Shown: piece by piece, positions 45,233-53,889 of the stretch
Layout of the letters: each line of letters begins with the position of its first letter
Position numbering within the stretch: the first letter of the stretch is position 1
Assembly: GCA_021647375.1 (NCBI GenBank)
Contig: JAKIUV010000002.1
Span: forward strand, 1-64,000
Direction: 5' to 3'
Source: Robiginitomaculum sp.
Lineage (GTDB): Bacteria > Pseudomonadota > Alphaproteobacteria > Caulobacterales > Maricaulaceae
DNA length: 64,000 nt
Made by a program: the position numbers and the translations under genes
Notes under the pieces: model-generated
Told to the model about the DNA's origin: nothing
The model's database searches: none
The model's input: only the letters and a program-made list of their open reading frames with translations

Positions 45233-45747
45233 GCCTGCTCTTCGCGCTTTGCCGCGAGCCGCCGCTCCCTTATCAATTCATCAACGACAGAGCCTGACCC
45301 CTTATCTGAATTTTTGATGAGGTTTTGTAGCAATCCTACTGCACATAAGGGCGTTAACACGCGTAGTTCACCATCCACCACCCGCGCCGTCACACTACCC
45401 GTTTCGTCTAGCATCATAGCACGCCTAAGCTCTGCGGGTATAAGTAAACGCCCATCACGACCAACAGTTAACCGCACTGCTGAAACAGTGCCCGGTTTTT
45501 GCTGGCTATTTTGTGCGGTGTTGTTTTTCCTTGAAGCGGCTTTCCACTTTGAATATTGCGTCGATGCAGTATTGGGATTGCCACCCTCTGCCGCATAGGC
45601 CTGCATGACCTCTTTGCGCCCCACAAGATGGCCTATATTTTTGGTCAATTCGTCCGCAAGCTCCCATACGCGTGCCGTCTTGCCAGATTTTGGGCGCATG
45701 TTGCCAACATATAGCTCTTGGGGATTATCATGGAAATCGGTTTGCAT
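45229..45747 (-). CDS. vapB: AbrB/SpoVT-type antitoxin with N-terminal extension
   Basis: A 172-residue protein, about twice the length of usual VapB antitoxins. The C-terminal part has an AbrB-like swapped-hairpin DNA-binding domain (RLTVGRDGRLLIPAELRRAMML, about 92-135) and a charged C-terminal tail (ELIRERRLAAKREEQA) likely to wrap the toxin. The N-terminal 75 residues form a separate helical domain (VWELADELTKNIGHLVGRKEVM ... TASTQYSKWK) resembling a small winged-helix. GGAG lies six bases before the ATG. An inverted repeat upstream could be its autoregulatory site. Confidence 0.82.
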   Translation of the reverse strand: MQTDFHDNPQELYVGNMRPKSGKTARVWELADELTKNIGHLVGRKEVMQAYAAEGGNPNTASTQYSKWKAASRKNNTAQNSQQKPGTVSAVRLTVGRDGRLLIPAELRRAMMLDETGSVTARVVDGELRVLTPLCAVGLLQNLIKNSDKGSGSVVDELIRERRLAAKREEQA

Positions 45748-45791
45748 AGTAAACTCCTGCTTTGGTGAATTATATCTTATTATATAAAAAT

Positions 45792-45831
45792 GTCAAATAT
45801 TATAATAATGTCATTAATAATAACATTTGAC
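45792..45831. promoter_or_regulatory. AT-rich inverted repeat between vapBC and csaA
   Basis: Arms gtcaaat (45792-45798) and atttgac (45825-45831) are perfect, with the central taatgtcatta giving further partial symmetry. It lies 45-85 bases before the antitoxin ATG in the divergent promoter region and is a candidate autoregulatory operator for the AbrB-type antitoxin. Confidence 0.45.
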
Positions 45832-45863
45832 GTGCCCTATAATGTATTAATAGACTATGTGAG

Positions 45864-46561
45864 ATGAGCAGAATAAGTACCCGCATGCACAAAACACAAG
45901 TATCAGACGCACTGCCTGCTGCAGACATTGAATTTGCAGATTTTCTCAAGGTGGATATTCGTGTGGGAACTGTGGTAGACGTGCGAGAATTCCCCGAAGC
46001 CCGCAAGCCCGCCTATAAGATTTGGGTGGATTTTGGCGGCTCTATCGGCATTAAGAAGTCCTCTGCCCAAATAACCGAACATTACAGGCTTGATGAGCTA
46101 GAGCATTTTTTCTTAATTTGGAACCACTTTGATGGGATGAGATTTGTTTTTTGGCAAGGCGCGGCTCGCAGAGCGGGGCTAAAGCCCCGGTCAAGTGTCG
46201 CAACGCTGTCCAAAAAGCAAAGATCGCCCAAGCAACACCTAAGTCATTGATTTATATAATTACTTTAAATCCGGTCACTTGCTTTTGTGCCGTGAATGCG
46301 TCGCTGTCTCCTAACGGTGCTAAGGCACCGCGTCGGAAACAGCTCCTATTCACGGACATAAAATCAAGCGCTCAAAGTGAATCCAAATTAAGAAAAAATG
46401 CTCTAAAAGGCCGCAAGGTCGCGGCAGTGGTCAATTTCCCGACGCGCCAAATCGGTAAATTTATGTCGGAAATTCTTGTTCTAGGCTTCCCGGACGCAGA
46501 CGGAAAAATCGCCTTGTTCGCGCCCGATAAACATGTTCCAGATGGCTCAAGGCTCGCCTAA
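45864..46561 (+). pseudogene. csaA: tRNA-binding protein CsaA, interrupted by a miniature transposon
   Basis: The 5' part encodes the start of the OB-fold tRNA-binding domain (FADFLKVDIRVGTVVDVREF, PEARKPAYKIWVDFG, KKSSAQITEHYRLDEL). The 3' part, after 46405 in another frame, encodes the rest (KGRKVAAVVNFPTRQIGKFMSE, LVLGFPDADGKIALFAPDKHVPDGSRLA). Between them lies a 303-bp element. Deleting it plus one TA joins codons for DEL and KGRK without error, and no other lesion is visible. As it stands, translation from 45864 stops at 46250 with a foreign tail, so the protein should be non-functional. The start may instead be the ATG at 45885. Confidence 0.92.
46101..46403. mobile_element. 303-bp mariner/IS630-type miniature inverted-repeat element
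   Basis: The left end gagcattttttcttaatttg and right end caaattaagaaaaaatgctc are exact inverted repeats. Similarity continues inward to about 32 bases (ccactttga against tcaaagtga). The element is flanked by TA on both sides (46099-46100 and 46404-46405), the target duplication of IS630/Tc1-mariner elements. It has no transposase or sizeable reading frame, so it would need an element elsewhere in the genome for mobility. It sits inside csaA. Confidence 0.92.
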
Positions 46562-46563
46562 GC

Positions 46564-47640
46564 CTAATACACACACCTGTTTTCATCTATCTTGTCTTTG
46601 GTGCGAGCAATGAAGGCGCTGATATTTTTCATTTGCACGAAACGCTTGGGTACCGGGTAAATCAGGAGCAGGTATTGGCCTTCGCCTACATCCTTGGCGT
46701 TAAATGTCGGGTTTTTGGGATCATCTACAATAATCGGATGTACATTAGCCATTTTGACACCTGGTATGCGTATTTCCAGCCGCTCGGGTGTGCCCAGTAG
46801 TCCTGCGGAATGGAAGCTACCGTCTATGTGCATAACTTTGCGTCCCGGATTGGCTTTCATGTGATTGGCTATGCTTTCAGCCATAGTATCGTCGCGTGAG
46901 ACTTGCGCGGCGTAGCGGTAAAACCGTTTCTTTTCTTTTTCAGCCTCGCTTTCATCACCGCCGACGCTGTGGCTTGGTACGGCAGCCAGGAATGCATAAT
47001 ATTTGTCTTTATAAGCGCCGTCCTCCAAGTGCAATTTATCAGCGGCCCAGCTACGCGGCTCCCCCTTAAGTGTGTTGAGGAAATCCGGGCCACGTTCCCC
47101 GATACACGACACCATATTGCCCGGAATCTCCGAGGCGATTACGGGCAGACCGTTGGTTTTGGCAAATTCCACAAGCGGGCGATAAGACGAACGGTAATGG
47201 GGCCAAGCCTTTCCGTCATGAATAAGCGTTTCCTCGCCAATTTTCCCGGCCAAATAATCATCAACCACACCTTGTTGCGAGCGCTCGAACTGTTCCATAG
47301 ACAATGTCATGTCTGCATATTTAGCGTGCAGGCCGGAGAATATTTTTGATTGCACATAATGGCTGGCCGCATGGCCGTGGGCTTCACCGATGAAAATGGC
47401 GTCATAGCCAGCAAGGTCGGCAACCACCGTGTCCATGTCAACCACACGCGGCGCTACATTGCCTAGCTGGGTTTCGATGAGAATGAAATCTGAGAAGCTG
47501 TTTATAGGGGCGGAGACGGTAAATTGGTCTCCGTTTTGCGTTACCGATGCTTTGGGCATATCCATGTCGTTGGTAACTGTGGTGCAGGCCGTAAGGCAAA
47601 TCGCGGCGACGCCAAAAGCTAAGGTTTTTAAATTGGTCAT
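46564..47640 (-). CDS. ChaN-family lipoprotein
   Basis: A 358-residue protein from the ATG at 47640 (GGAGAAAAT upstream); longer frames run through the neighbouring terminator and are wrong. The lipobox ICLTAC puts the lipidated Cys at residue 18. The ChaN-like domain has DAIFIGEAHGHAASHYVQ, LSMEQFERSQQGVVDDYLAGKI, WPHYRSSYRPLVEFAKTNGLPVIASEIPG and KVMHIDGSFHSAGL. ChaN proteins are iron-regulated and bind heme at the cell surface in studied cases. The position just after a TonB-dependent receptor gene fits an uptake role, though a strong terminator separates them. Confidence 0.85.
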   Translation of the reverse strand: MTNLKTLAFGVAAICLTACTTVTNDMDMPKASVTQNGDQFTVSAPINSFSDFILIETQLGNVAPRVVDMDTVVADLAGYDAIFIGEAHGHAASHYVQSKIFSGLHAKYADMTLSMEQFERSQQGVVDDYLAGKIGEETLIHDGKAWPHYRSSYRPLVEFAKTNGLPVIASEIPGNMVSCIGERGPDFLNTLKGEPRSWAADKLHLEDGAYKDKYYAFLAAVPSHSVGGDESEAEKEKKRFYRYAAQVSRDDTMAESIANHMKANPGRKVMHIDGSFHSAGLLGTPERLEIRIPGVKMANVHPIIVDDPKNPTFNAKDVGEGQYLLLIYPVPKRFVQMKNISAFIARTKDKIDENRCVY

Positions 47641-47651
47641 ATTTTCTCCAT

Positions 47652-47685
47652 AAAAAAAAGGGACGGGGGTCAAAACCCCCATCCC
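47652..47685 (-). terminator. Rho-independent terminator after the TonB-receptor gene
   Basis: On the minus strand: gggatggggg-ttttga-cccccgtccc followed by eight T. The ten-pair stem has only one G-U wobble. It lies 19 bases after the receptor stop and ends the six-gene operon; the downstream lipoprotein gene must therefore have its own promoter or depend on readthrough. Confidence 0.92.
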
Positions 47686-47704
47686 AATAAGCAAGTAAAC
47701 CCGC

Positions 47705-50260
47705 CTAGAATTTTTTGCGAACCGTTGCGCCAAATTCTCTTGGTAAGCGCGGATTGCCACCAAAGGCGCGTTGGAAGGACTGGTTTGGGTCAATGAAGCG
47801 CTGGGCTGAAACCACGGCATCTTCATTGGTTAAATTCCGCCCCCAGACAGTGATGCTCAGAGTGTCGGTTTCAAGGCCGATACTACCATTGACCAAAGTA
47901 TTGGAACCTACCCAGGCAAGATTATGTACTTGCACAAATTTCTTGCTTTCATGAGAGGCATTGGCGTTCAGGGTAAGATCCATCACATCGGTTAATGCAC
48001 GGGTATAATTCATCCCAACATTAAATGTGTTCTTGGGCGAGCGCGGTAATTGCCGCCCAACGATGGAGCCGTACAAGGTATTTTCGGAACTACAGGCCAA
48101 CGCTGGATCTTGCAGTCCGATCGAACAGTTTAAGCGCCCATCGTCCGCCACATCCAGATGTCTGCCCTCATTAAGATCCGTGCCAGCAAGTATCTCAGAA
48201 TCTGCAAGGGCATAATTTGCATTCAAAATCAAACCTGGAACACTTGGTACACGGTAGACCAGTTCGGCCTCCAGCCCCATAACTCGCACTTTACCAACAT
48301 TGGAGATAACCGTTGTGGTTATATTGTTGGGCAGTGTTAGCGATTGGGTCAATTGGTAATCAGAGATGGTGTTATGAAAACCAGCCAGATTTAAAATCAA
48401 CTGACCGTCCATGAAAGTGTTTTTAACACCACCCTCAAACGCCCATACGGTTTCCTCATCATAATTGCCAAAACCAAGTGGCTCTGCATTGATATTGTTA
48501 AAACCGCCGGGCTTGTCACCACGCGCCGCAATAGCATAGACATTGGTACTGTCATTAACCGCGTACTTAGCTGTGAAACGTGGGTTAAAACTATTGAATG
48601 TGCCTTCGCGTATTACTTGCGGGTCTTCGGTCATAGAAACCAATTGGCCAAGATAGTCATATGTAGCTGTTCTATCGACAGAATTATCAATAATTCTTTC
48701 CGATTTATACCGTGCCTCTGCAGTTATGGACACTGCATCCAAGACATCAAAGTCAACGCTACCAAATAGCGCTAGATTGCGGCGTTCGCTTTTGAATATT
48801 CCTCGAAACGCTGCAAATTGAAGATCTTCCAATTGGCTTCCGAAATTAAGTGTCGAAATAAAATGAGGAGAGGAAAAACACGGGGCAATCAGATCACTAC
48901 CGCGTGCGGCACACTCTGCGTTCATACGGGCTACCTGGGTAGCAAAGCCGTCAGCCAGTAATTGCGGTAATGCAGACGGTGCCTGTCTATTGCCCTCAAC
49001 TCTGGAAAAACCATCATAATAATATCCGCCCAGCAAACCTTGCCAATTCTCGGCTTCATAATTGAGACGTAATTCATGGGAACGGTCATCGGACTTGCCT
49101 TCGGAAGACGATGCAAAATCAGCAGGGTCACTAATAACATAACCGTGAAAGAAAAACCCAGCGCCAACCGGGAATAATGGCCCAATATAAACTGAAAAGG
49201 GACTTAGGCTATCAGCCGAATGGTCGAAATCAAATTTACTATCAAAAACACTGCCGTTAAATCCGTTGATGAACTCCAGATTAAGTTGGTCTGACAGGTC
49301 ATAACTGATAGACAGGCTGGTTTGCATACTTTCCGTGCGTTCATAACCTTTTTGATCCAAAAGCCGTTCATCATCATAGGCGATTGGACGATTGGTTATT
49401 TCGCCGCCGAAATATCGACCATTGCCAAGATAAGTACCGCCGCTGTCCGGGAACAAATTATTTTCGGATGGGTCGGTTAGGAACAAGCGTGGTTGGTCAT
49501 CGTCCAATTTGTTAAACCGTACCCGCGCCCGAACATTCAGGCGATCTGAAGGTTCATAAAATACGGCCAGAGATGCTGCCGCAGATTCCTGCTGGCCAAC
49601 TTTTTCGCCGTTAAAGGTATTGAGAAACGGCCCGCCGCGTTTGAAATAACGCCCATGTACGCTGGCTGAAACCGTATCGCTTACAGGGCCGCGCAGTGTG
49701 CCGCCAAGTTCAAAACGGCCAAAACTGCCTGCTTCAGCTTTTATCTCGCCTGACGCTTCGTCGGTCGGAGATTTTGTGATAATATTGATAGCACCTGAAT
49801 AGGTGTTGCGGCCATAGAGCGCCGACTGTGGCCCTTTGACCACTTCGATCCGCTCCACGTCCGTAAGGTCGTAATCTAGGATCGAGCCATTGAGTAAAAT
49901 GCCGTCAACAAATGTCGAAACACCTGAAGCCCCTAAAATAGTCGCTTGCCCGCGAATAACCGGACGCACACCATTGGTGCGGCCAAATTCATCGTCCAAA
50001 GTAAAGCCAGGCGTGGATTTAGCGATGTCCGACATATCACGAATGCCTGCCGCTTCAATCATACTGGACGTAAATGCCGATATTGACAAAGGTGCCTCTT
50101 GGATGTTTTCTGCGCGTTTACGCGCCGTAACCACGATTTCGTCCAAGCGCGTAATTTTGCTTTGATCGTCGTCGCTTTGCGCGTTCGCCGTTGTACCGAT
50201 GCTCATAAGCAGTCCAAATACTGCGCCTGAACCGATTAGATGTTTTTTATATTTACTCAT
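47705..50260 (-). CDS. TonB-dependent outer-membrane receptor
   Basis: An 851-residue receptor with a signal peptide ending at ANAQ (residue 28), a TonB box region (RLDEIVVTARKRAE), a plug domain (APLSISAFTSSMIEAAGIRDM, RPVIRGQATILGASGVSTFVDGI, VKGPQSALYGRNTYSGAINI) and a 22-strand-type barrel ending in Phe (GATVRKKF). The style is that of proteobacterial receptors for plant, aromatic or other organic ligands rather than classical siderophores, but the ligand is unknown. AAGGAGGGG gives a very strong initiation site. It is last in the operon, after a GC-rich hairpin. Confidence 0.93.
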   Translation of the reverse strand: MSKYKKHLIGSGAVFGLLMSIGTTANAQSDDDQSKITRLDEIVVTARKRAENIQEAPLSISAFTSSMIEAAGIRDMSDIAKSTPGFTLDDEFGRTNGVRPVIRGQATILGASGVSTFVDGILLNGSILDYDLTDVERIEVVKGPQSALYGRNTYSGAINIITKSPTDEASGEIKAEAGSFGRFELGGTLRGPVSDTVSASVHGRYFKRGGPFLNTFNGEKVGQQESAAASLAVFYEPSDRLNVRARVRFNKLDDDQPRLFLTDPSENNLFPDSGGTYLGNGRYFGGEITNRPIAYDDERLLDQKGYERTESMQTSLSISYDLSDQLNLEFINGFNGSVFDSKFDFDHSADSLSPFSVYIGPLFPVGAGFFFHGYVISDPADFASSSEGKSDDRSHELRLNYEAENWQGLLGGYYYDGFSRVEGNRQAPSALPQLLADGFATQVARMNAECAARGSDLIAPCFSSPHFISTLNFGSQLEDLQFAAFRGIFKSERRNLALFGSVDFDVLDAVSITAEARYKSERIIDNSVDRTATYDYLGQLVSMTEDPQVIREGTFNSFNPRFTAKYAVNDSTNVYAIAARGDKPGGFNNINAEPLGFGNYDEETVWAFEGGVKNTFMDGQLILNLAGFHNTISDYQLTQSLTLPNNITTTVISNVGKVRVMGLEAELVYRVPSVPGLILNANYALADSEILAGTDLNEGRHLDVADDGRLNCSIGLQDPALACSSENTLYGSIVGRQLPRSPKNTFNVGMNYTRALTDVMDLTLNANASHESKKFVQVHNLAWVGSNTLVNGSIGLETDTLSITVWGRNLTNEDAVVSAQRFIDPNQSFQRAFGGNPRLPREFGATVRKKF

Positions 50261-50307
50261 TGTAGTCCCCTCCTTAATTTGAACTTAATGCTTCTTTCTT
50301 GCTTATT

Positions 50308-50331
50308 TTGGCCGGCAAAATCGCCGGCCAA
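50308..50331. promoter_or_regulatory. GC-rich hairpin between the PD40 lipoprotein and receptor genes
   Basis: ttggccggc and gccggccaa are perfect 9-base arms with a six-base loop. It lies 18 bases after the lipoprotein stop and about 48 bases before the receptor ATG, with no T-run. It could partly terminate, or act as an RNA stabiliser that sets different levels of receptor and upstream enzymes. Confidence 0.55.
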
Positions 50332-50348
50332 TTGTGATCCTGATACCC

Positions 50349-51449
50349 TTAATTCTGGGAAACGGGGCCGACATTTAGTGACGAAATATCCATGACATGG
50401 GTATATAGATCAGACATAAACCCTTTGCCGACACTTCGTGTAAATAACATCTTCTTGCCGTCCGGTGATACGGACGGGAAACCGTCAAAGCTGTCATTAT
50501 AAGTTAGACGTACTGGCTCACCACCGGCAATACTGCCCAGAAATACTTCCCAGTTCATAGGGTTGTTTTTGAGCGGGCGGACAAACACATAATGCTTGCC
50601 GTCCGGTGTTGGATAAGGCGCCCAATTCATCCATTTGTCCTTAGTAAGCTCTTTGACCTCTTTGGTGTCAGTATCCAGAGTGAACACTGTCATAAAGGTC
50701 ATACGCCCACCTTTTTCAGATCGCTTCCAAGCACGCATGGTGACCGTTTTGTTGTCCGGCAAAAAGAACGGTGCGCCCTCTTGCCAATCATCAGTGAAGG
50801 TCAACTGATGTTCATTCGTGCCGTCTGAATTCATCATCCAAACGTCAAGCTTGCCGTCGATTTGACGGGTAAAGATAATTCTTTTCCCGTCTGGCGAAAC
50901 CGCGACTTCCGCATCATAAACCTTATTATTGGTCAAACGCTTAACGTTGCTCCCGTCGATATTTGCCATATAAAGCTCGGCACCTTGGGGGTAATCATCC
51001 TCAGCCGACCAATTGCCAACCGGCATGTCCATATTATCCCGTGTCGAGGTATATAAGATACGCTCACCGTCCGGCATAATATAAGAACACCCGTCTTGTC
51101 CTCGGTCATTAGCAGCCCAAACATGCTTGCCGTCGTCTGTAGCAATCCAGGTCAAAGCACCACCCGCCGCCTTTTCGTGGGACGGCGGCACTGCATTTGG
51201 ATCCTGGGTTTGGGCAATTAGATGATAGCTGTCCGGGCCGTAATAAGCTTCGGCGCTTTCAGGCAGGTTGGGAACCCGCCAAATAGGCAGCTCCCCTTTG
51301 TTTTCCACCTTTGGCGTGACCAGAGAATAATCGGTCGAAGCCTGCTTTGCCATTTTTGCTTCGGGTTTTGATGTTTCACTTGTTGTACAAGCTGAAAGCC
51401 CAAGCACTACGGCCAATGTTATAAGGCCTGTTGTTTTAGTAATTTTCAT
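50349..51449 (-). CDS. PD40/TolB-like beta-propeller lipoprotein
   Basis: A 366-residue protein from the ATG at 51449, eight bases after AGGA; a second in-frame ATG at 51455 is too close to that site. The lipobox LGLSAC marks lipidation near residue 20. The mature part is a PD40 propeller with repeats carrying VSPDGKRIIFTR, TPDGKHYVFVR and VSPDGKKMLFTR. Such proteins act as envelope scaffolds or ligand binders; here it is cotranscribed with a receptor and membrane protein. Ten bases separate it from the upstream gene. Confidence 0.87.
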   Translation of the reverse strand: MKITKTTGLITLAVVLGLSACTTSETSKPEAKMAKQASTDYSLVTPKVENKGELPIWRVPNLPESAEAYYGPDSYHLIAQTQDPNAVPPSHEKAAGGALTWIATDDGKHVWAANDRGQDGCSYIMPDGERILYTSTRDNMDMPVGNWSAEDDYPQGAELYMANIDGSNVKRLTNNKVYDAEVAVSPDGKRIIFTRQIDGKLDVWMMNSDGTNEHQLTFTDDWQEGAPFFLPDNKTVTMRAWKRSEKGGRMTFMTVFTLDTDTKEVKELTKDKWMNWAPYPTPDGKHYVFVRPLKNNPMNWEVFLGSIAGGEPVRLTYNDSFDGFPSVSPDGKKMLFTRSVGKGFMSDLYTHVMDISSLNVGPVSQN

Positions 51450-51459
51450 TTTCATATTC

Positions 51460-52482
51460 CTATTTTTGATTGATTTGTTTGGTTTTATCGCGTGCCGTCT
51501 TGATACTAATGTAGGCAAAGGCAGCAAGTGCCACTACGGTCAGTGTCGAGGCAATCGGGTGGTCCATAGGCTCCCCCCAATACTCGTCGAACCATCCCCA
51601 ACGTCCGGAGATCTCGATAAGATTGAAGAATATAATCGCGGTTGGAATAGCATACCGTAATGCAGACGCACCACGCTTGAAGCGCAACAGACGCTGGAAC
51701 AGATATACAGACCAAACTAAGATTAAACCGAAGCTTAGATAAGTGACCCAGTGTGTTTCACCAAACCATGTTTCATCATAAATAATCATCAGGAACACAT
51801 AGAAGAACCAAAGAATAGTTATGTTTTCAATAGCAACATTGTTGGAGAAATTCCGGGTCAGGCCGCGAGATGGCTTACCAACCGTAATGCGCATATGTCT
51901 GTGCATCCACCTAAACATATTACAACGGGTTTCCTTGTTGAGCATAAAGTACAACATAATAACCAGCAAGAAACCAACGGAGCCTTGCATCAGGAAATAT
52001 TCCGGCTTGGTCGCAGGCTTAGTGGCGCAAGCGAAAGCATAGGTGCCATCATCGCACAATGATTTCACAGCAAAATAACGGGCGTGGTAATGGAGCGAGA
52101 ACTCGACCCAACCTGTCCACAACAAGGACGAGCCGATAAAGCCTGCCCATGTACCAGCCACTTCGGTGTCTTTCTTAACCCCCCACATGATAATCCAAAT
52201 ACCAACGACCCCCATAACAAATGCGGGTAGATAAATGATATTGTCTATACCGGCATAGTTTTCAAATCCTTCGGGAATATCCGGAGGGCCATCAAAGAAT
52301 TGCGAATACCAAAGATCCCCGTGGATCAATACCTTCTCCATGACAAGCATGATGATATGGCCGAGGGGTTGAACAATGAATACCGCCAAAAAGGCAATAA
52401 TACCAATAAAGGGTGGCTGTCGGAAAATACCTAATGCACCCCCTCCTTTGTTGTCATTCTTTTGTGTTACTTCTTTGGTCAT
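51460..52482 (-). CDS. Polytopic inner-membrane protein, candidate metal-dependent enzyme
   Basis: A 340-residue protein I do not recognise. About eight hydrophobic segments lie at 23-50, 82-101, 108-126, 162-181, 218-235, 244-264, 276-292 and 309-327. Polar residues of metal-ligand type sit in or at the edges of helices: His42, Glu127, His131 and His133 (GWVEFSLHYHARYF), Asp236/Glu237 (IYDETWFG), His244, Glu290 and Asp299/Glu300 (GRWGWFDEYW). Cys143 and Cys152 flank a loop and could form a disulfide. Operon context with an aldehyde dehydrogenase suggests an oxidoreductase acting on a lipophilic substrate, but this is inference; a permease is the main alternative. Confidence 0.55.
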   Translation of the reverse strand: MTKEVTQKNDNKGGGALGIFRQPPFIGIIAFLAVFIVQPLGHIIMLVMEKVLIHGDLWYSQFFDGPPDIPEGFENYAGIDNIIYLPAFVMGVVGIWIIMWGVKKDTEVAGTWAGFIGSSLLWTGWVEFSLHYHARYFAVKSLCDDGTYAFACATKPATKPEYFLMQGSVGFLLVIMLYFMLNKETRCNMFRWMHRHMRITVGKPSRGLTRNFSNNVAIENITILWFFYVFLMIIYDETWFGETHWVTYLSFGLILVWSVYLFQRLLRFKRGASALRYAIPTAIIFFNLIEISGRWGWFDEYWGEPMDHPIASTLTVVALAAFAYISIKTARDKTKQINQK

Positions 52483-52544
52483 TGAACTCCCTCTTTCTAG
52501 TGTTCTTTATTGCAACTGCGAACCATTCGCAATTAAAATCTTAC

Positions 52545-53882
52545 TTATTGTCTTGCTTTTGGCGATTTATATCCTGTCTTGAGGCGGACATAGATCGCAA
52601 ATAGCATCACCAAACCGTTGACACAGCCGACCAATATAAATGGTGCGCCCGGGCCAACCGTATCAAATAAATATCCACCCGCTTGGCTTAAAACGATTAA
52701 GCCCAATGCTCCACAAAATGCAAAGACGCCCAAAACCGAACCGCGTATTTTAACGGGGGCTTCTTGTGCTATCAAAGTCTGCCCAGCCAATATGGCAGAA
52801 AACTCGCCTACCCCCAAGAGTATTAGAGGGATTGTGGCGGCGGGCGAAGTTGGGTCAGGAACCAGCCCGATGCCCACATAGCCGATAACCGCCAACCCCA
52901 TCGCCAATATCACGGTAGTCGCCCGGTCAAATCTATCAAGAATAATACCGAAAATAGGCGCCCATAGCAAAGCCGCGAATTGCACCAGCCCGCTCAAACG
53001 CCCGGCTTGTTTAGTAGCGTCAGCGATTTCCATTCCGTGCATATTTGTACCAGTATGAATGAGCCAAAGGGATAAAAATGTACCGATCATCAAGAGATCA
53101 CCCCGGGCAATAAAACTCTCCGCCAAAGCTAGTTGCAGGCGCGGGTTTTTCTTTGCTTCTCCAAACCCTTCCTTGACCAGAGCGCCAGTGTTTTTGCGGG
53201 CTTGTGGCTCCCCCGGCTTTCCGGCTTTAAGCCCCTTAAATACAATTACTGCCGTAATAAATGCCATAATTGTCATGGTCCAAAAGGTAAATGTTCCGGC
53301 TTGCTGATCGCTCATGCCGCGCGAAACAAATAGTGACGGCAACCGACTTAGAACCAATATCATAAACAGCGCGCCAAGCCCGTTGGCCCAACCGCTCATG
53401 GCAGCCATAAAACCGCGCGAGCGGTTTTGCGGATAATCCGATAACACGGTGGCCATCATTCCGCCCAAAGCCGCCGCACCGACGCCCATAAAGGCCTTAA
53501 TTGCTAGCAGCATGCCGAAACTACTAGCCAGCGGGTACAGCGCAAAACCAACCCCTATCCATAAAAACCCCATGGCGAATATCGGCCTACGCCCTATTTT
53601 ATCCGACAAGGCACCGAAAAATGGCGATACAGTCAGCAATACAATCTCGCCGACAAGCGCCAGATTACCAACGGCACGCCCAAGCTCGTTCCCGGCAATG
53701 CCCAAATGTTCCTTCAAAACATAGTTTTGCAAGAAACTGAGAAACGACAGAAAGCCAATCGTCCAAAAAGCCGAGAACATATAAGTACGCGCATTCCAGC
53801 GAGTGACGCCTGGCTCCAAATGAACGGGGCCAAACTTTACACTTACTTCATCAACATTCGATATGTCAGCTTTACTTGTCAT
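52545..53882 (-). CDS. Major facilitator superfamily transporter
   Basis: A 445-residue MFS carrier with about twelve membrane helices. The A-type motif of the first cytoplasmic loop is GALSDKIGRRPIFAMG (about 93-108), and a related one in the second half is IFGIILDRFDRATTV. The N-terminal 28 residues are hydrophilic. The direction of transport is unknown. It is seven bases downstream of the aldehyde dehydrogenase gene and 62 upstream of the membrane protein, AGGAATAAA preceding the ATG, and could import the substrate delivered by the TonB receptor. Confidence 0.9.
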   Translation of the reverse strand: MTSKADISNVDEVSVKFGPVHLEPGVTRWNARTYMFSAFWTIGFLSFLSFLQNYVLKEHLGIAGNELGRAVGNLALVGEIVLLTVSPFFGALSDKIGRRPIFAMGFLWIGVGFALYPLASSFGMLLAIKAFMGVGAAALGGMMATVLSDYPQNRSRGFMAAMSGWANGLGALFMILVLSRLPSLFVSRGMSDQQAGTFTFWTMTIMAFITAVIVFKGLKAGKPGEPQARKNTGALVKEGFGEAKKNPRLQLALAESFIARGDLLMIGTFLSLWLIHTGTNMHGMEIADATKQAGRLSGLVQFAALLWAPIFGIILDRFDRATTVILAMGLAVIGYVGIGLVPDPTSPAATIPLILLGVGEFSAILAGQTLIAQEAPVKIRGSVLGVFAFCGALGLIVLSQAGGYLFDTVGPGAPFILVGCVNGLVMLFAIYVRLKTGYKSPKARQ

Positions 53883-53889
53883 TTTATTC

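Noticed and set aside
46151..46561. A separate open frame containing the CsaA C-terminal half
   Set aside because: Its first half is translated transposon sequence. The conserved part is the 3' end of the interrupted csaA gene, not an independent gene.
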